Positions 53,718-60,681 of a stretch of DNA of 64,000 nucleotides are shown here, one piece after another. The position numbers were made by a program, and so were the translations under genes. The DNA comes from Bacteroidaceae bacterium (GTDB taxonomy: Bacteria > Bacteroidota > Bacteroidia > Bacteroidales > Bacteroidaceae). The notes under the pieces were generated by a model. That model did not search any database. It worked only from the letters and a program-made list of their open reading frames with translations, and was not told where the DNA came from. Location: contig JAFXTC010000001.1 of assembly GCA_017525235.1 (NCBI GenBank), forward strand, positions 1-64,000, written 5' to 3'. Each line of letters starts with the position of its first letter. Positions within the stretch are counted from its first letter, which is position 1.

Positions 53718-53890
53718 GTTGAATATTTGGGGTATTTATAGATATTTACGAATATGCGTATATACTGCAATATTTGAATATATATATGTATCCACACATG
53801 CAAGAACCTAAATATTCGCGTATTTACATAGCCGGATATACATGTATTCGTAAATGCAGGTATCTAAGGACTTGGATATTCAAGTATTTA
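53718..53890. repeat. Third, looser phased repeat region with a DnaA-box-like site
   Basis: About 170 bp of words such as GAATATTTGG, GGTATTTATA, GATATTTACG, AATATGCGTA and later TATTCG / TATTTAC, spaced at about 10 bp. GTATCCACA at 53788-53796 differs from the DnaA box TTATCCACA at one base. No gene is supported here. Confidence 0.45.
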
Positions 53891-53967
53891 TGTGTAGAAA
53901 TTTACAGAAAAGAAAAAGAGAAATAAATAGTGTTTGTAAAATGAATAAAAGTTGGAATAGGGTAAGG

Positions 53968-54051
53968 TGTTCCCTTTCTCCGCACTTAATATACATAATG
54001 TTCCTACAAAGTGTTCCTGAACTTCACACCAAATGTTCACAATCTACGCAC
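53968..54051 (-). repeat. Inverted iterons of the rep origin (three copies)
   Basis: On the minus strand three 18-mers fit GTGCGAAGNNNGGGAACA: GTGCGGAGAAAGGGAACA (53968-53985), GTGTGAAGTTCAGGAACA (54012-54029) and GTGCGTAGATTGTGAACA (54034-54051). Start-to-start distances are 44 and 22 bp, so they share the 22-bp phase of the direct array at 54222-54365 but face the other way. Confidence 0.75.
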
Positions 54052-54221
54052 AAAATTAATATCAAAATATTATAAATCAACAAGATAAAAGAAGGTATAA
54101 AGAAATAAACAAATAAAAGGAAAGGGAATAAAAGAAATCTTACGCAAATATAAACATTTTTTATTATAATGTTATAATATCGACGTAACTTATTGAAATA
54201 TATTACATTAACGATATATCG
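54052..54221. other. AT-rich candidate DNA-unwinding region
   Basis: About 170 bp of almost pure A/T between the inverted and direct iterons, with many AATAAA- and TTATAAT-like words and a single short G/C patch per 20-30 bp. Position and composition suit an origin unwinding element. No reading frame is supported. Confidence 0.5.
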
Positions 54222-54365
54222 GTGCGAAGAATGAGAACATTTGGTGCGAAGTTTGGGAACAATATTTGAGAAGAACCAGAGCACTTGGTGCGAACAACAG
54301 GAACAATGGTGCGGAGCATGGGAACACTAGAATATAGAAAAAGCAAGGTGCGAAGTTAGGGAACA
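54222..54365 (+). repeat. Direct iterons of the rep origin (five clear copies plus one degenerate)
   Basis: Clear copies of GTGCGAAGNNNGGGAACA start at 54222, 54244, 54288, 54309 and 54348. A degenerate one (TTGAGAAGAACCAGAGCA) fills the expected slot at 54266. Distances are 22, 22, 22, 21 and 39 bp, about two helical turns, as expected for iterons bound by a Rep_3 initiator on one face of the DNA. The following 54366-54583 holds AT-rich sequence with no gene or repeat that I can support. Confidence 0.85.
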
Positions 54366-54583
54366 TTATTCTTAAATATAATAATGTATAGGGAAATAAA
54401 TGAGAAAAAGAGATATAATATAGGGGGAAAAGGAAGGACAAGAACGTAGGATAATAAAGAATACTATAAAGCGGTAGCTGGAATAACAGAGGTAAGATTA
54501 TAGCAAACAAACAGGTAGGAAGTGTTTATTCACCATGGTAACCATACAAAGAAAAGAAACGTGCAACTTCAAGAAACAACAAA

Positions 54584-54601
54584 TTGCGAAAGTTTGGAAC
54601 A
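54584..54601 (+). repeat. Rep-promoter-proximal degenerate iteron
   Basis: TTGCGAAAGTTTGGAACA matches 12 of 15 fixed iteron positions. It ends 16 bp before the -33 box of the rep promoter, a good place for autorepression by Rep. Confidence 0.5.
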
Positions 54602-54617
54602 CTTTTCGATTGGAAAA

Positions 54618-54649
54618 TTTGGAAGTTTCGTTGAAATGGACTATTTTTG
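54618..54649 (+). promoter_or_regulatory. Promoter for rep
   Basis: TTTG (54618-54621), 20 bp, TATTTTTG (54642-54649); leader of about 21 nt to the rep ATG. Confidence 0.7.
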
Positions 54650-54676
54650 CCCCCAAGAACTTAATTTTGGACTAAT

Positions 54677-56140
54677 ATGGCGAAGAAAAAGGGTCCTGCG
54701 ATTGTAAGTAAAACCAACGAGTTAGTACAATCCATTTCGCAGAACAATGATATTGACTTTATCATGAATCCTATCACGTATACTCAGATACGTGGTAACT
54801 TCTCCTTGGTACAGACAAATCTTATGATTGCCATTATTGCACAATTGCAAGATCGTATAAAGGAACAACTGAGTTTTGACACAATGTCTACACTCTTTAA
54901 GCCCGAGGACTTAAGCGGAAACCTGCTTAACTTTGAAATTCCGCTCAGAGAGCTTGGCATAAGTCCCAAGAAGTATGGAGAGTTGGAAACTGCGTGCGAA
55001 GCTTTGTTACATGTTGACATGTCGTATAAGCGATATGACGAGAAAGAGGATACTTGGTATGATGTTAAGCAGAACATATTTCATAAGATAGAATTTCCAA
55101 CGGCCGATTTGAATGCCGAAGGAGAGAAGATGGGGTATAAGAGTGGATTTCGCAGGAAAGGATATATCCGCATTCAGATGGTGGACGAAAGTGCAAGGGA
55201 GATTCTGAACTTAAAGAAAGGATATACCCGACACCTGAAAGGGATTACCCAGTTGTGTCGCAGTCCCAGGACACCCCGTCTTTACATTTACCTCAGCGCC
55301 TGGCGAAGGATAGGCTCCTGCAATGTAAACTACATTGATCTTAAGGAGTTCTTTGGCGTTCTCACCTATAGTAAGGACCACAAGAAGATAATCGATGACC
55401 ATTACCTTAAATACGGAGCTTTCCACAGAGATGTTTTAGATCCCGTTCAGCGCGAGATGAAGAAGTTGTCTGACGAGGGCAAGGTTGAGTTCTGCTTTGA
55501 TTACACGCCGGTTTATCCGCGTGGTGTAACCCGTGGAAATCCAGAAAGCATCCGGTTTACTATTATAGAAGGTAAGATGGGGCAGGCCCAGAACCACGAA
55601 AATTACTTGGGGCAGGTTCATTCCGACCTGATCACCAAGTACCGCTTGCAGCCAATGGAGTGGGCTCGCTTGCAGGAATATATTTTTGACGGGCTCGATT
55701 TAAAAGAGGAGTTGGCAAAGATTGACAAACTGATTGAGCAGCATCAGCCAGATAATGTTCATGCTTATGTAACAGAAGTCTTGTATAATTGGTTAAAGAA
55801 ACAGCAGAAGCCTCAAGAGCCCAAGTTCGATGTCGCCGAGGAGATATATGACGATACTCCAGAGCGCCCCTTTGTTCAGCCCATTTACAGGGAGAAATAT
55901 GCCCGTTGGATGGAGCAGGCCAAGGAACGATTGGGTGATTATTTCTATAACACTTATATGGCGTGTTGCGATCTTTGGGCTGTCCGAGACAAGAATATAC
56001 TGATAGCAGTGCCAACCGATTTTGTCCGTGAACAGTGGGAAGAGCGTATGGGCGAGATCAGCAGCTATTTCTATACGGCATTCGGAACGGATAGGGTAGT
56101 GCACTATATCATTCAGGACCTCTCAGAATTTAATTCATAA
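54677..56140 (+). CDS. Replication initiator, Rep_3 (RepB) family, with C-terminal DnaA domain I-like module
   Basis: A 487-residue protein. Residues about 25-290 match the duplicated winged-helix Rep_3 initiator fold (Q-T-N-L-M-I-A-I-I-A-Q-L-Q near the start, R-T-P-R-L-Y-I-Y-L-S-A-W near 195, I-R-F-T-I-I at the end of the second domain). A helical linker follows. Residues about 407-483 (Y-A-R-W-M-E-Q ... I-L-I-A-V-P-T-D-F-V-R-E-Q-W ... Y-I-I) closely resemble the N-terminal domain I of DnaA, which binds DnaB helicase and other partners; compare A-L-Y-A-P-N-R-F-V in E. coli DnaA. Rep should bind the iterons upstream and open the AT-rich region. The extra module could recruit the host helicase. 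It is divergent from parA; a sulfatase gene follows after 7 nt. Confidence 0.88.
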   Translation: MAKKKGPAIVSKTNELVQSISQNNDIDFIMNPITYTQIRGNFSLVQTNLMIAIIAQLQDRIKEQLSFDTMSTLFKPEDLSGNLLNFEIPLRELGISPKKYGELETACEALLHVDMSYKRYDEKEDTWYDVKQNIFHKIEFPTADLNAEGEKMGYKSGFRRKGYIRIQMVDESAREILNLKKGYTRHLKGITQLCRSPRTPRLYIYLSAWRRIGSCNVNYIDLKEFFGVLTYSKDHKKIIDDHYLKYGAFHRDVLDPVQREMKKLSDEGKVEFCFDYTPVYPRGVTRGNPESIRFTIIEGKMGQAQNHENYLGQVHSDLITKYRLQPMEWARLQEYIFDGLDLKEELAKIDKLIEQHQPDNVHAYVTEVLYNWLKKQQKPQEPKFDVAEEIYDDTPERPFVQPIYREKYARWMEQAKERLGDYFYNTYMACCDLWAVRDKNILIAVPTDFVREQWEERMGEISSYFYTAFGTDRVVHYIIQDLSEFNS

Positions 56141-56147
56141 TCTGATA

Positions 56148-57728
56148 ATGAAGAAAAATAACCTTTTCCACCTGGGCACATTAGCCTCTGCTTTACTGCC
56201 CGTCATTCCCGTTGCTGGCAAGAGTCAGAAGGGGAACGCAGCTGTTAATAACCGTCAGCCCAATGTTATTGTAATCTTTGCCGACGACCTTGGCTATGGC
56301 GATTTGGAATGTTTTGGAGCCACTCGTGTGCAGACGCCAAATGTGAATGCTTTGGCCAAGAGCGGCATCCGCTTTACCAATGTTCATGCTATTGCAGCCA
56401 CCAGCACGCCTTCGCGCTACGGATTGTTGACTGGCGAATATGCCTTCCGTCATCCCAATACTGATATTGCACGAGGAAATGCGGGCATGATAATTCGCCC
56501 CGAGCAGTTCACTATTGCCGATGCTTTCAAGAATGCCGGCTATACTACGGCTGCCATAGGAAAATGGCACTTAGGTTTGGGAGATAAGGATGCCGAGCAA
56601 GATTGGAACGCGCAGTTGCCTATGCATCCGGGTGATATAGGTTTCGACTATCATTATATAATGGCGGCAACAGCCGACCGCACTCCCTGCGTCTTCATCG
56701 AACAGGGCCATGTTGCCAACTATGATGTTTCTGCCCCCATTCAGGTAAGTTACGAGGAGAACTTCCCTGGTGAGCCAACGGGAAAAGAGAACCCTGAGTT
56801 ACTTTATAACCTAAAGGCTAGTCACGGGCACAATCAGAGTATAGTTAATGGTATCGGTCGTATTGGCTATATGAAGGGTGGGGGAAAGGCTCTCTGGAAG
56901 GACGAGAATATTGCCGACAGCATAGCCTCTCACGCCATCAGTTTTATGCAGAAGCATCAGCAGGAACCCTTCTTCATGTATCTGGCAACCAACGATGTGC
57001 ATGTGCCCCGCTTCCCTCACGAACGTTTCAGGGGCAAGAACCCCATGGGTTTCAGAGGCGATGCCATTGCGCAGTTCGACTGGACCGTTGGTCAGATAAT
57101 CTCTGAGTTGGAACGTTTAGGCTTGCGCGAGAATACGCTTATCATCTTAAGTAGCGATAATGGTCCTGTGGTAGATGACGGTTATCAGGACCGCGCTGTT
57201 GAATTGCTTGGCAATCATCGTCCCGCTGGGCCATATCGTGCGGGCAAATACAGCACCTTCGAAGGCGGAACCGTCGTTCCTGCCATTGTATCTTGGCCCA
57301 AGAAAGTGCAAGCCGGTCAGGAATCAGATGCCCTTGTTTCGCAAATCGACTGGTTAGCATCTCTCAGCGCCCTTGTTGGAGCGCGTATTCCTATAGGTGG
57401 TGCTGTTGACAGTCAGAATCGTCTAAGCACGCTATTGGGCGAAGACCGCCAGGATCGTCCGTATGTTCTGGAGCAGGCAGCCAACCATGCTCTTTCTGTT
57501 CGTACCAAAGAGTGGAAGTATATCCCTCCCAGCCAAGGTCCTGCTGTTATTGCTGGTCCCAATATGGAAAGCGGTTATGCCCGTGAGCCCCAGTTGTACA
57601 ACATGCAGCAACCTTACGAGCAGGAGAACGTAGCCCTTCAGCATCCGCAAGTGGTCTTCACTTTACAGTCATATATCGAAAAGGAACGTAGCTCAGGAGC
57701 CACATACAAATCTCCGATATCGAAGTAA
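56148..57728 (+). CDS. Secreted sulfatase, serine-type (S1 family)
   Basis: A 526-residue arylsulfatase-family protein with a signal peptide (hydrophobic stretch L-A-S-A-L-L-P-V-I-P). The metal site begins I-F-A-D-D-L-G-Y-G-D (Asp46, Asp47). The catalytic motif is S-T-P-S-R at 86-90, so Ser86 must be converted to formylglycine by an anaerobic sulfatase-maturing enzyme (anSME), which is not encoded in this window. A-I-G-K-W-H-L-G and the D-N-G-P segment complete the active site. It probably desulfates mucin or other host or dietary glycans. It begins 7 nt after rep with no promoter between, so it seems to be transcribed with the replication initiator, an odd pairing. Confidence 0.93.
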   Translation: MKKNNLFHLGTLASALLPVIPVAGKSQKGNAAVNNRQPNVIVIFADDLGYGDLECFGATRVQTPNVNALAKSGIRFTNVHAIAATSTPSRYGLLTGEYAFRHPNTDIARGNAGMIIRPEQFTIADAFKNAGYTTAAIGKWHLGLGDKDAEQDWNAQLPMHPGDIGFDYHYIMAATADRTPCVFIEQGHVANYDVSAPIQVSYEENFPGEPTGKENPELLYNLKASHGHNQSIVNGIGRIGYMKGGGKALWKDENIADSIASHAISFMQKHQQEPFFMYLATNDVHVPRFPHERFRGKNPMGFRGDAIAQFDWTVGQIISELERLGLRENTLIILSSDNGPVVDDGYQDRAVELLGNHRPAGPYRAGKYSTFEGGTVVPAIVSWPKKVQAGQESDALVSQIDWLASLSALVGARIPIGGAVDSQNRLSTLLGEDRQDRPYVLEQAANHALSVRTKEWKYIPPSQGPAVIAGPNMESGYAREPQLYNMQQPYEQENVALQHPQVVFTLQSYIEKERSSGATYKSPISK

Positions 57729-57767
57729 AAAGATAATTTTCAATTGACTAAGGTCTAATCAGAACTC

Positions 57768-57799
57768 CGTGAGTTCGTGATTCCGTAGTTCTGTGAATC
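57768..57799. repeat. 8-bp-period tract after the sulfatase gene
   Basis: CGTGAGTT, CGTGATTC, CGTAGTTC, TGTGAATC follow each other in phase. It resembles the octamer tract at 7895-7934. Confidence 0.5.
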
Positions 57800-57826
57800 C
57801 TTTTCAGCAGAAAAACTCCCTTTTTC

Positions 57827-57857
57827 TTTGTGCGTATTGAGAAAATCGTTATTTTTG
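57827..57857 (+). promoter_or_regulatory. Promoter of the structured leader and restriction-modification-like cluster
   Basis: TTTG (57827-57830), 19 bp, TATTTTTG (57850-57857). Transcription would start near 57864, about 310 nt before the first large gene. Confidence 0.7.
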
Positions 57858-57884
57858 CAGATAAATGAAGGAAATAGCGCCTAT

Positions 57885-58091
57885 ATGGTGCTGCAAACCC
57901 TCAGTGGAGGGAGCCTTCAATCTTATTGGAATATTAATAACAGCATTAGCAGTTATACGGAGTGTCTGAAATGTAGGAAGTTTTGGTAACACAATCCAAG
58001 TAACGATAATTGTCTAGTGTCTGCGCTTTATGGCGTGGGCATTAAACTTATCTCTTGGATGGGTCTTTCCTACAACCTCAGACACGGATAA
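57885..58091 (+). pseudogene. Small reading frame of 68 codons with one internal stop, inside the structured leader
   Basis: From the ATG at 57885 the frame reads M-V-L-Q-T-L-S-G-G-S-L-Q-S-Y-W-N and on to K-F-W, meets TAA at 57987, then continues without another stop for 33 codons (H-N-P-S-N-D-N-C ... Y-N-L-R-H-G) to TAA at 58089. I have an impression, not checked, of seeing intact small proteins like this in other Bacteroidales, with tyrosine in place of the stop. It may be a decayed small gene, or the frame may simply reflect conserved RNA structure. Confidence 0.4.
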
Positions 58092-58133
58092 GCGTCCACG
58101 CTTTTTCGTGTCTTATAGTTGTAGAAAACCCAT
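57962..58133 (+). ncRNA. Candidate structured RNA leader with competing helices
   Basis: Segment A (57962-57979, GTGTCTGAAATGTAGGAA) is complementary to segment B (58067-58085). Segment B with the preceding ATGGGT (58059-58064) is also complementary to segment C (58109-58133, GTGTCT ... GTTGTAG ... ACCCAT). Between B and C lies a GCG/CGC mini-hairpin, and GCGTGG (58033-58038) can pair with CCACGC (58096-58101). A and C are thus alternatives for B, like an attenuator or switch. It lies between a strong promoter and the first cluster gene. The family is unknown to me. Confidence 0.5.
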
Positions 58134-58175
58134 TATGCCGATAAGTGCTTGTGCCTTTAGCTATAAGCGCAAAGA

Positions 58176-59018
58176 ATGCCAGACAATGACTTGGAGTTGT
58201 TGCCTGATGTGTTAGCTATATTGCTACTCGACCACACCACAGGCAAGAACATCTTCTGGGCTACTCATGATTATGAGGCGCTTGGAAGTGAATACGATTA
58301 CCATGCTGAGATTCTGCCTCATTTGATTACAGGTGAACACAGCAAGGTTATCCAACCACGTGTGCTCAAATCCAAGGAGAACCAGACAGATCGCTCCAAA
58401 GATATGGCGGAAGTCTTTACCCCCTCCTGGATTTGCAACGCACAAAACAACCTTGTAGATGAAACAATAGGAACCGGCTCCTCCCCTCACGGGGAGGCAG
58501 GGAGGGGTCTCTGGCAGGATTATGTCCGGCTGACTTGTTTAGAAATAACCTGTGGCGAGGCTCCCTATCTTGTTAGCCGCTATGATGCTACCACGGGTGA
58601 AGATATCCCTATCGCTAAACGTATAGGACTGCTTGACCGCAAACTTCGTGTGGTTTCTGAAAACACAGAAACGCAGGACGATTGGTTAAAGTGGGCAGAA
58701 ATAGCTTACCAGAATACCTACGGCTATGAGTGGCAAGGCGATAATCTGCTCTTGGCTCGCAAAGCTCTGCTCTTCACCTTTATGGATTATTATCAAGCCA
58801 AGTTTGGCAATAATCCTTCACAAGAGAGCATTCACAGGATTGCAGAAATCATCAGCTGGAACCTTTGGCAGATGGATGGATTGCGAGGCACACCTCCTGA
58901 TTATCCTTCGCCTGGCGAACTACATGAAAATCCCATCCCAGATATGTTTACCACTTACTGCATTATCTACGACTGGGAAAAGAATGAGGAAGTAAGATAT
59001 ATTGACCTATTACCATGA
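58176..59018 (+). CDS. Restriction-modification-associated M-subunit-like protein
   Basis: A 280-residue protein starting at the first ATG after an in-frame stop at 58164. Phrases such as A-E-V-F-T-P-S-W-I-C-N, R-L-T-C-L-E-I-T-C-G-E-A-P-Y-L-V-S-R-Y-D and Y-G-Y-E-W-Q-G-D-N-L resemble parts of adenine methyltransferases, but no N-P-P-Y catalytic motif is present. It is best seen as an accessory or specificity-type subunit of the methylase that follows. Its stop overlaps the start of the next gene by 4 nt (ATGA), so the two are translationally coupled. Residues about 101-112 (G-S-S-P-H-G-E-A-G-R-G-L) are encoded by an in-frame REP-like palindrome and look like an insertion. Confidence 0.7.
   Translation: MPDNDLELLPDVLAILLLDHTTGKNIFWATHDYEALGSEYDYHAEILPHLITGEHSKVIQPRVLKSKENQTDRSKDMAEVFTPSWICNAQNNLVDETIGTGSSPHGEAGRGLWQDYVRLTCLEITCGEAPYLVSRYDATTGEDIPIAKRIGLLDRKLRVVSENTETQDDWLKWAEIAYQNTYGYEWQGDNLLLARKALLFTFMDYYQAKFGNNPSQESIHRIAEIISWNLWQMDGLRGTPPDYPSPGELHENPIPDMFTTYCIIYDWEKNEEVRYIDLLP
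58478..58510 (+). repeat. REP-like palindromic element, copy 2, inside a coding sequence
   Basis: CCTCCCC-TCAC-GGGGAGG followed by CAGGGAGGGGTCT; same layout as copies at 1-43 and 59042-59073. It keeps the reading frame open and encodes S-P-H-G-E-A-G-R-G-L. Confidence 0.7.
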
Positions 59019-60580
59019 TACAGAATTCACAAGACAATGAAGCCTCCCATAAAGGGGAGGTTGGGAGGGGTCTTTATAACCCCGACGTGCTAAACTGCAT
59101 TGCTAATCTGAGCAATGATGAGGTATTCACGCCTCCAGAGTTAGCAAACAAGGTGCTCGATCTCTTGCCGCAAGAGCTTTTCAGCAATCCCAACACTACG
59201 TTTCTTGACCCATTTACCAAGAGTGGAGTCTTCCTTCGTGAGATAGTGAAGCGACTTGACAGAGGGCTGGAAGCAAAGATACCTGACAGGCAAGAACGTA
59301 TTGATCACATTCTGCACAAGCAGGTGTTTGGCATTGCTATTACGGAACTTACTTCGCTATTGGCCCGTCGTTCTGTTTATTGCAGCAAGAAAGCCAATAG
59401 CAAGTTTAGCATCTCTAAGTTCGACACAGAGAGTGGTAACATTATCTATAAGAACATAAAGCATACTTGGGAGAACGGAAAATGCAAGTTCTGTGGAGCA
59501 AGCCAATCCGTTTACGACCGAGGGTCAGAGGCAGAGCAATATGCCTATATGTTTATCCATACTAACAATCCTAATATATTCTTTCCAAATATGAAATTTG
59601 ACGTTATCGTCGGCAATCCACCGTATCAGATGAGTGATGGGGGAGGAATGCAAACAGAGTCATCATCAGGAAGTGCGATTCCCCTTTATCAAAAGTTTGT
59701 TACTCAAGCAAAACAATTGGGCCCAAAATACCTGTGTATGATAATACCTTCTAGATGGTTCTCTGGTGGAAGAGGACTTGATGCATTTAGAGATGAAATG
59801 CTTAGAGACAGTCGTATCGCAAATATTGTTGATTATTCTGATTCTCGAGAATGCTTCCCTGGGGTTGATATCGCAGGAGGGGTTTGTTATTTCATGTGGA
59901 ATCGAGAATACGCTGGTCTCTGTCAAGTTACCAATATTGAGAATAGCAAAACTTATCAATCAAAGAGATTTTTGAATGAATTTCCTGTATTTGTTCGTCA
60001 TGCAATTGCCGTAGACATAATAAAAAAAGTTCTTTCCAAACGAGAACGAATGATGGATGAGGTTGTTTACAGTTCTAAGCCTTTTGGATTTAGAAGTTTT
60101 GAAACTGGACACAAGCAAAAGAAGCTTTCAGATATTGAATTATTGGGAAGTAGTGGAATTACATATGTAGATAAGAAAGAGGTTTCCACAAATTCTCATT
60201 TGATTGATAAATATAAAGTTATAATGTCAAAGGCAAGTGCTGAACATGCGGGACAGACAGATAATGAAGGTCGTAAAAGAATTGTTTCAAGAATAGAGGT
60301 GTTATCGCCCAATCAAATTTGTTCTGAAACATATCTATTATTAAGCTCTTTTGAGATAAAAGAAAGAGCGGAGAACATGGTTTCATATGTTAAGACACGT
60401 TTCTTTAGATTTTTGCTTTCAACAATCCTGCTAACACAGAATATTGCAAAAGACAAATACCAATTCGTCCCCCTCCAAGACTTCTCTCATCCTTGGACAG
60501 ACGAGATGCTTTACAAAAAGTATGGCTTGACTCAAGAGGAGATAGCATTCATAGAATCCATGATTCGCCCAATGGAATAA
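59015..60580 (+). CDS. Eco57I-type adenine-specific DNA methyltransferase
   Basis: A 521-residue gamma-class N6-adenine methylase. The SAM-binding motif I is F-L-D-P-F-T-K-S-G-V-F (about 68-78), and the catalytic N-P-P-Y is at 201-204. The segment between has a C-K-F-C-G pair that may bind zinc. The C-terminal 250 residues should hold target recognition (S-S-K-P-F-G-F-R-S near 350). It would methylate host DNA in a restriction-modification or epigenetic system, together with the preceding M-like protein and the downstream GIY-YIG/helicase protein. Residues 10-20 (A-S-H-K-G-E-V-G-R-G-L) come from an in-frame REP-like palindrome near its start. Confidence 0.85.
   Translation: MIQNSQDNEASHKGEVGRGLYNPDVLNCIANLSNDEVFTPPELANKVLDLLPQELFSNPNTTFLDPFTKSGVFLREIVKRLDRGLEAKIPDRQERIDHILHKQVFGIAITELTSLLARRSVYCSKKANSKFSISKFDTESGNIIYKNIKHTWENGKCKFCGASQSVYDRGSEAEQYAYMFIHTNNPNIFFPNMKFDVIVGNPPYQMSDGGGMQTESSSGSAIPLYQKFVTQAKQLGPKYLCMIIPSRWFSGGRGLDAFRDEMLRDSRIANIVDYSDSRECFPGVDIAGGVCYFMWNREYAGLCQVTNIENSKTYQSKRFLNEFPVFVRHAIAVDIIKKVLSKRERMMDEVVYSSKPFGFRSFETGHKQKKLSDIELLGSSGITYVDKKEVSTNSHLIDKYKVIMSKASAEHAGQTDNEGRKRIVSRIEVLSPNQICSETYLLLSSFEIKERAENMVSYVKTRFFRFLLSTILLTQNIAKDKYQFVPLQDFSHPWTDEMLYKKYGLTQEEIAFIESMIRPME
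59042..59073 (+). repeat. REP-like palindromic element, copy 3, inside the methylase gene
   Basis: GCCTCCC-ATAAA-GGGGAGG followed by TTGGGAGGGGTCT. It encodes S-H-K-G-E-V-G-R-G-L, nearly the same peptide as copy 2, in the same frame and orientation. Confidence 0.7.
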
Positions 60581-60599
60581 AAAAGAAATAAACTAACGG

Positions 60600-60611
60600 C
60601 GCTCTTTGACA
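60600..60611 (+). promoter_or_regulatory. boxA-like antitermination sequence
   Basis: CGCTCTTTGACA matches the rRNA boxA (YGCTCTTTAACA) at 11 of 12 positions. It lies in the left terminal repeat of the cassette, upstream of the local promoter, so it would act only in transcripts reading through from the methylase gene. Confidence 0.4.
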
Positions 60612-60652
60612 TTTTGTGGGTTGATTAATAGGCAAGAAATCTAAAAAAGCAC

Positions 60653-60660
60653 TATCTTTG
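60653..60660 (+). promoter_or_regulatory. -7 element for the four-helix-bundle gene
   Basis: TATCTTTG fits TAnnTTTG, 22 nt before the start codon; a TTTG at the right distance is missing. Confidence 0.45.
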
Positions 60661-60681
60661 CACTTCATTTAAAAATATAAG

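Noticed and set aside
52609..53890. Possible CRISPR array in the partition repeats
   Set aside because: The repeats are short, degenerate and about 10-bp phased with no unique spacers of constant length, and there are no cas genes.
53854..54075. 73-codon frame across the inverted iterons
   Set aside because: It runs through the repeat array and AT-rich DNA, has no promoter and no recognisable protein features.
58030..58215. 61-codon frame at the end of the structured leader
   Set aside because: It overlaps the start of the M-like gene in another frame and mainly reflects the inverted repeats.
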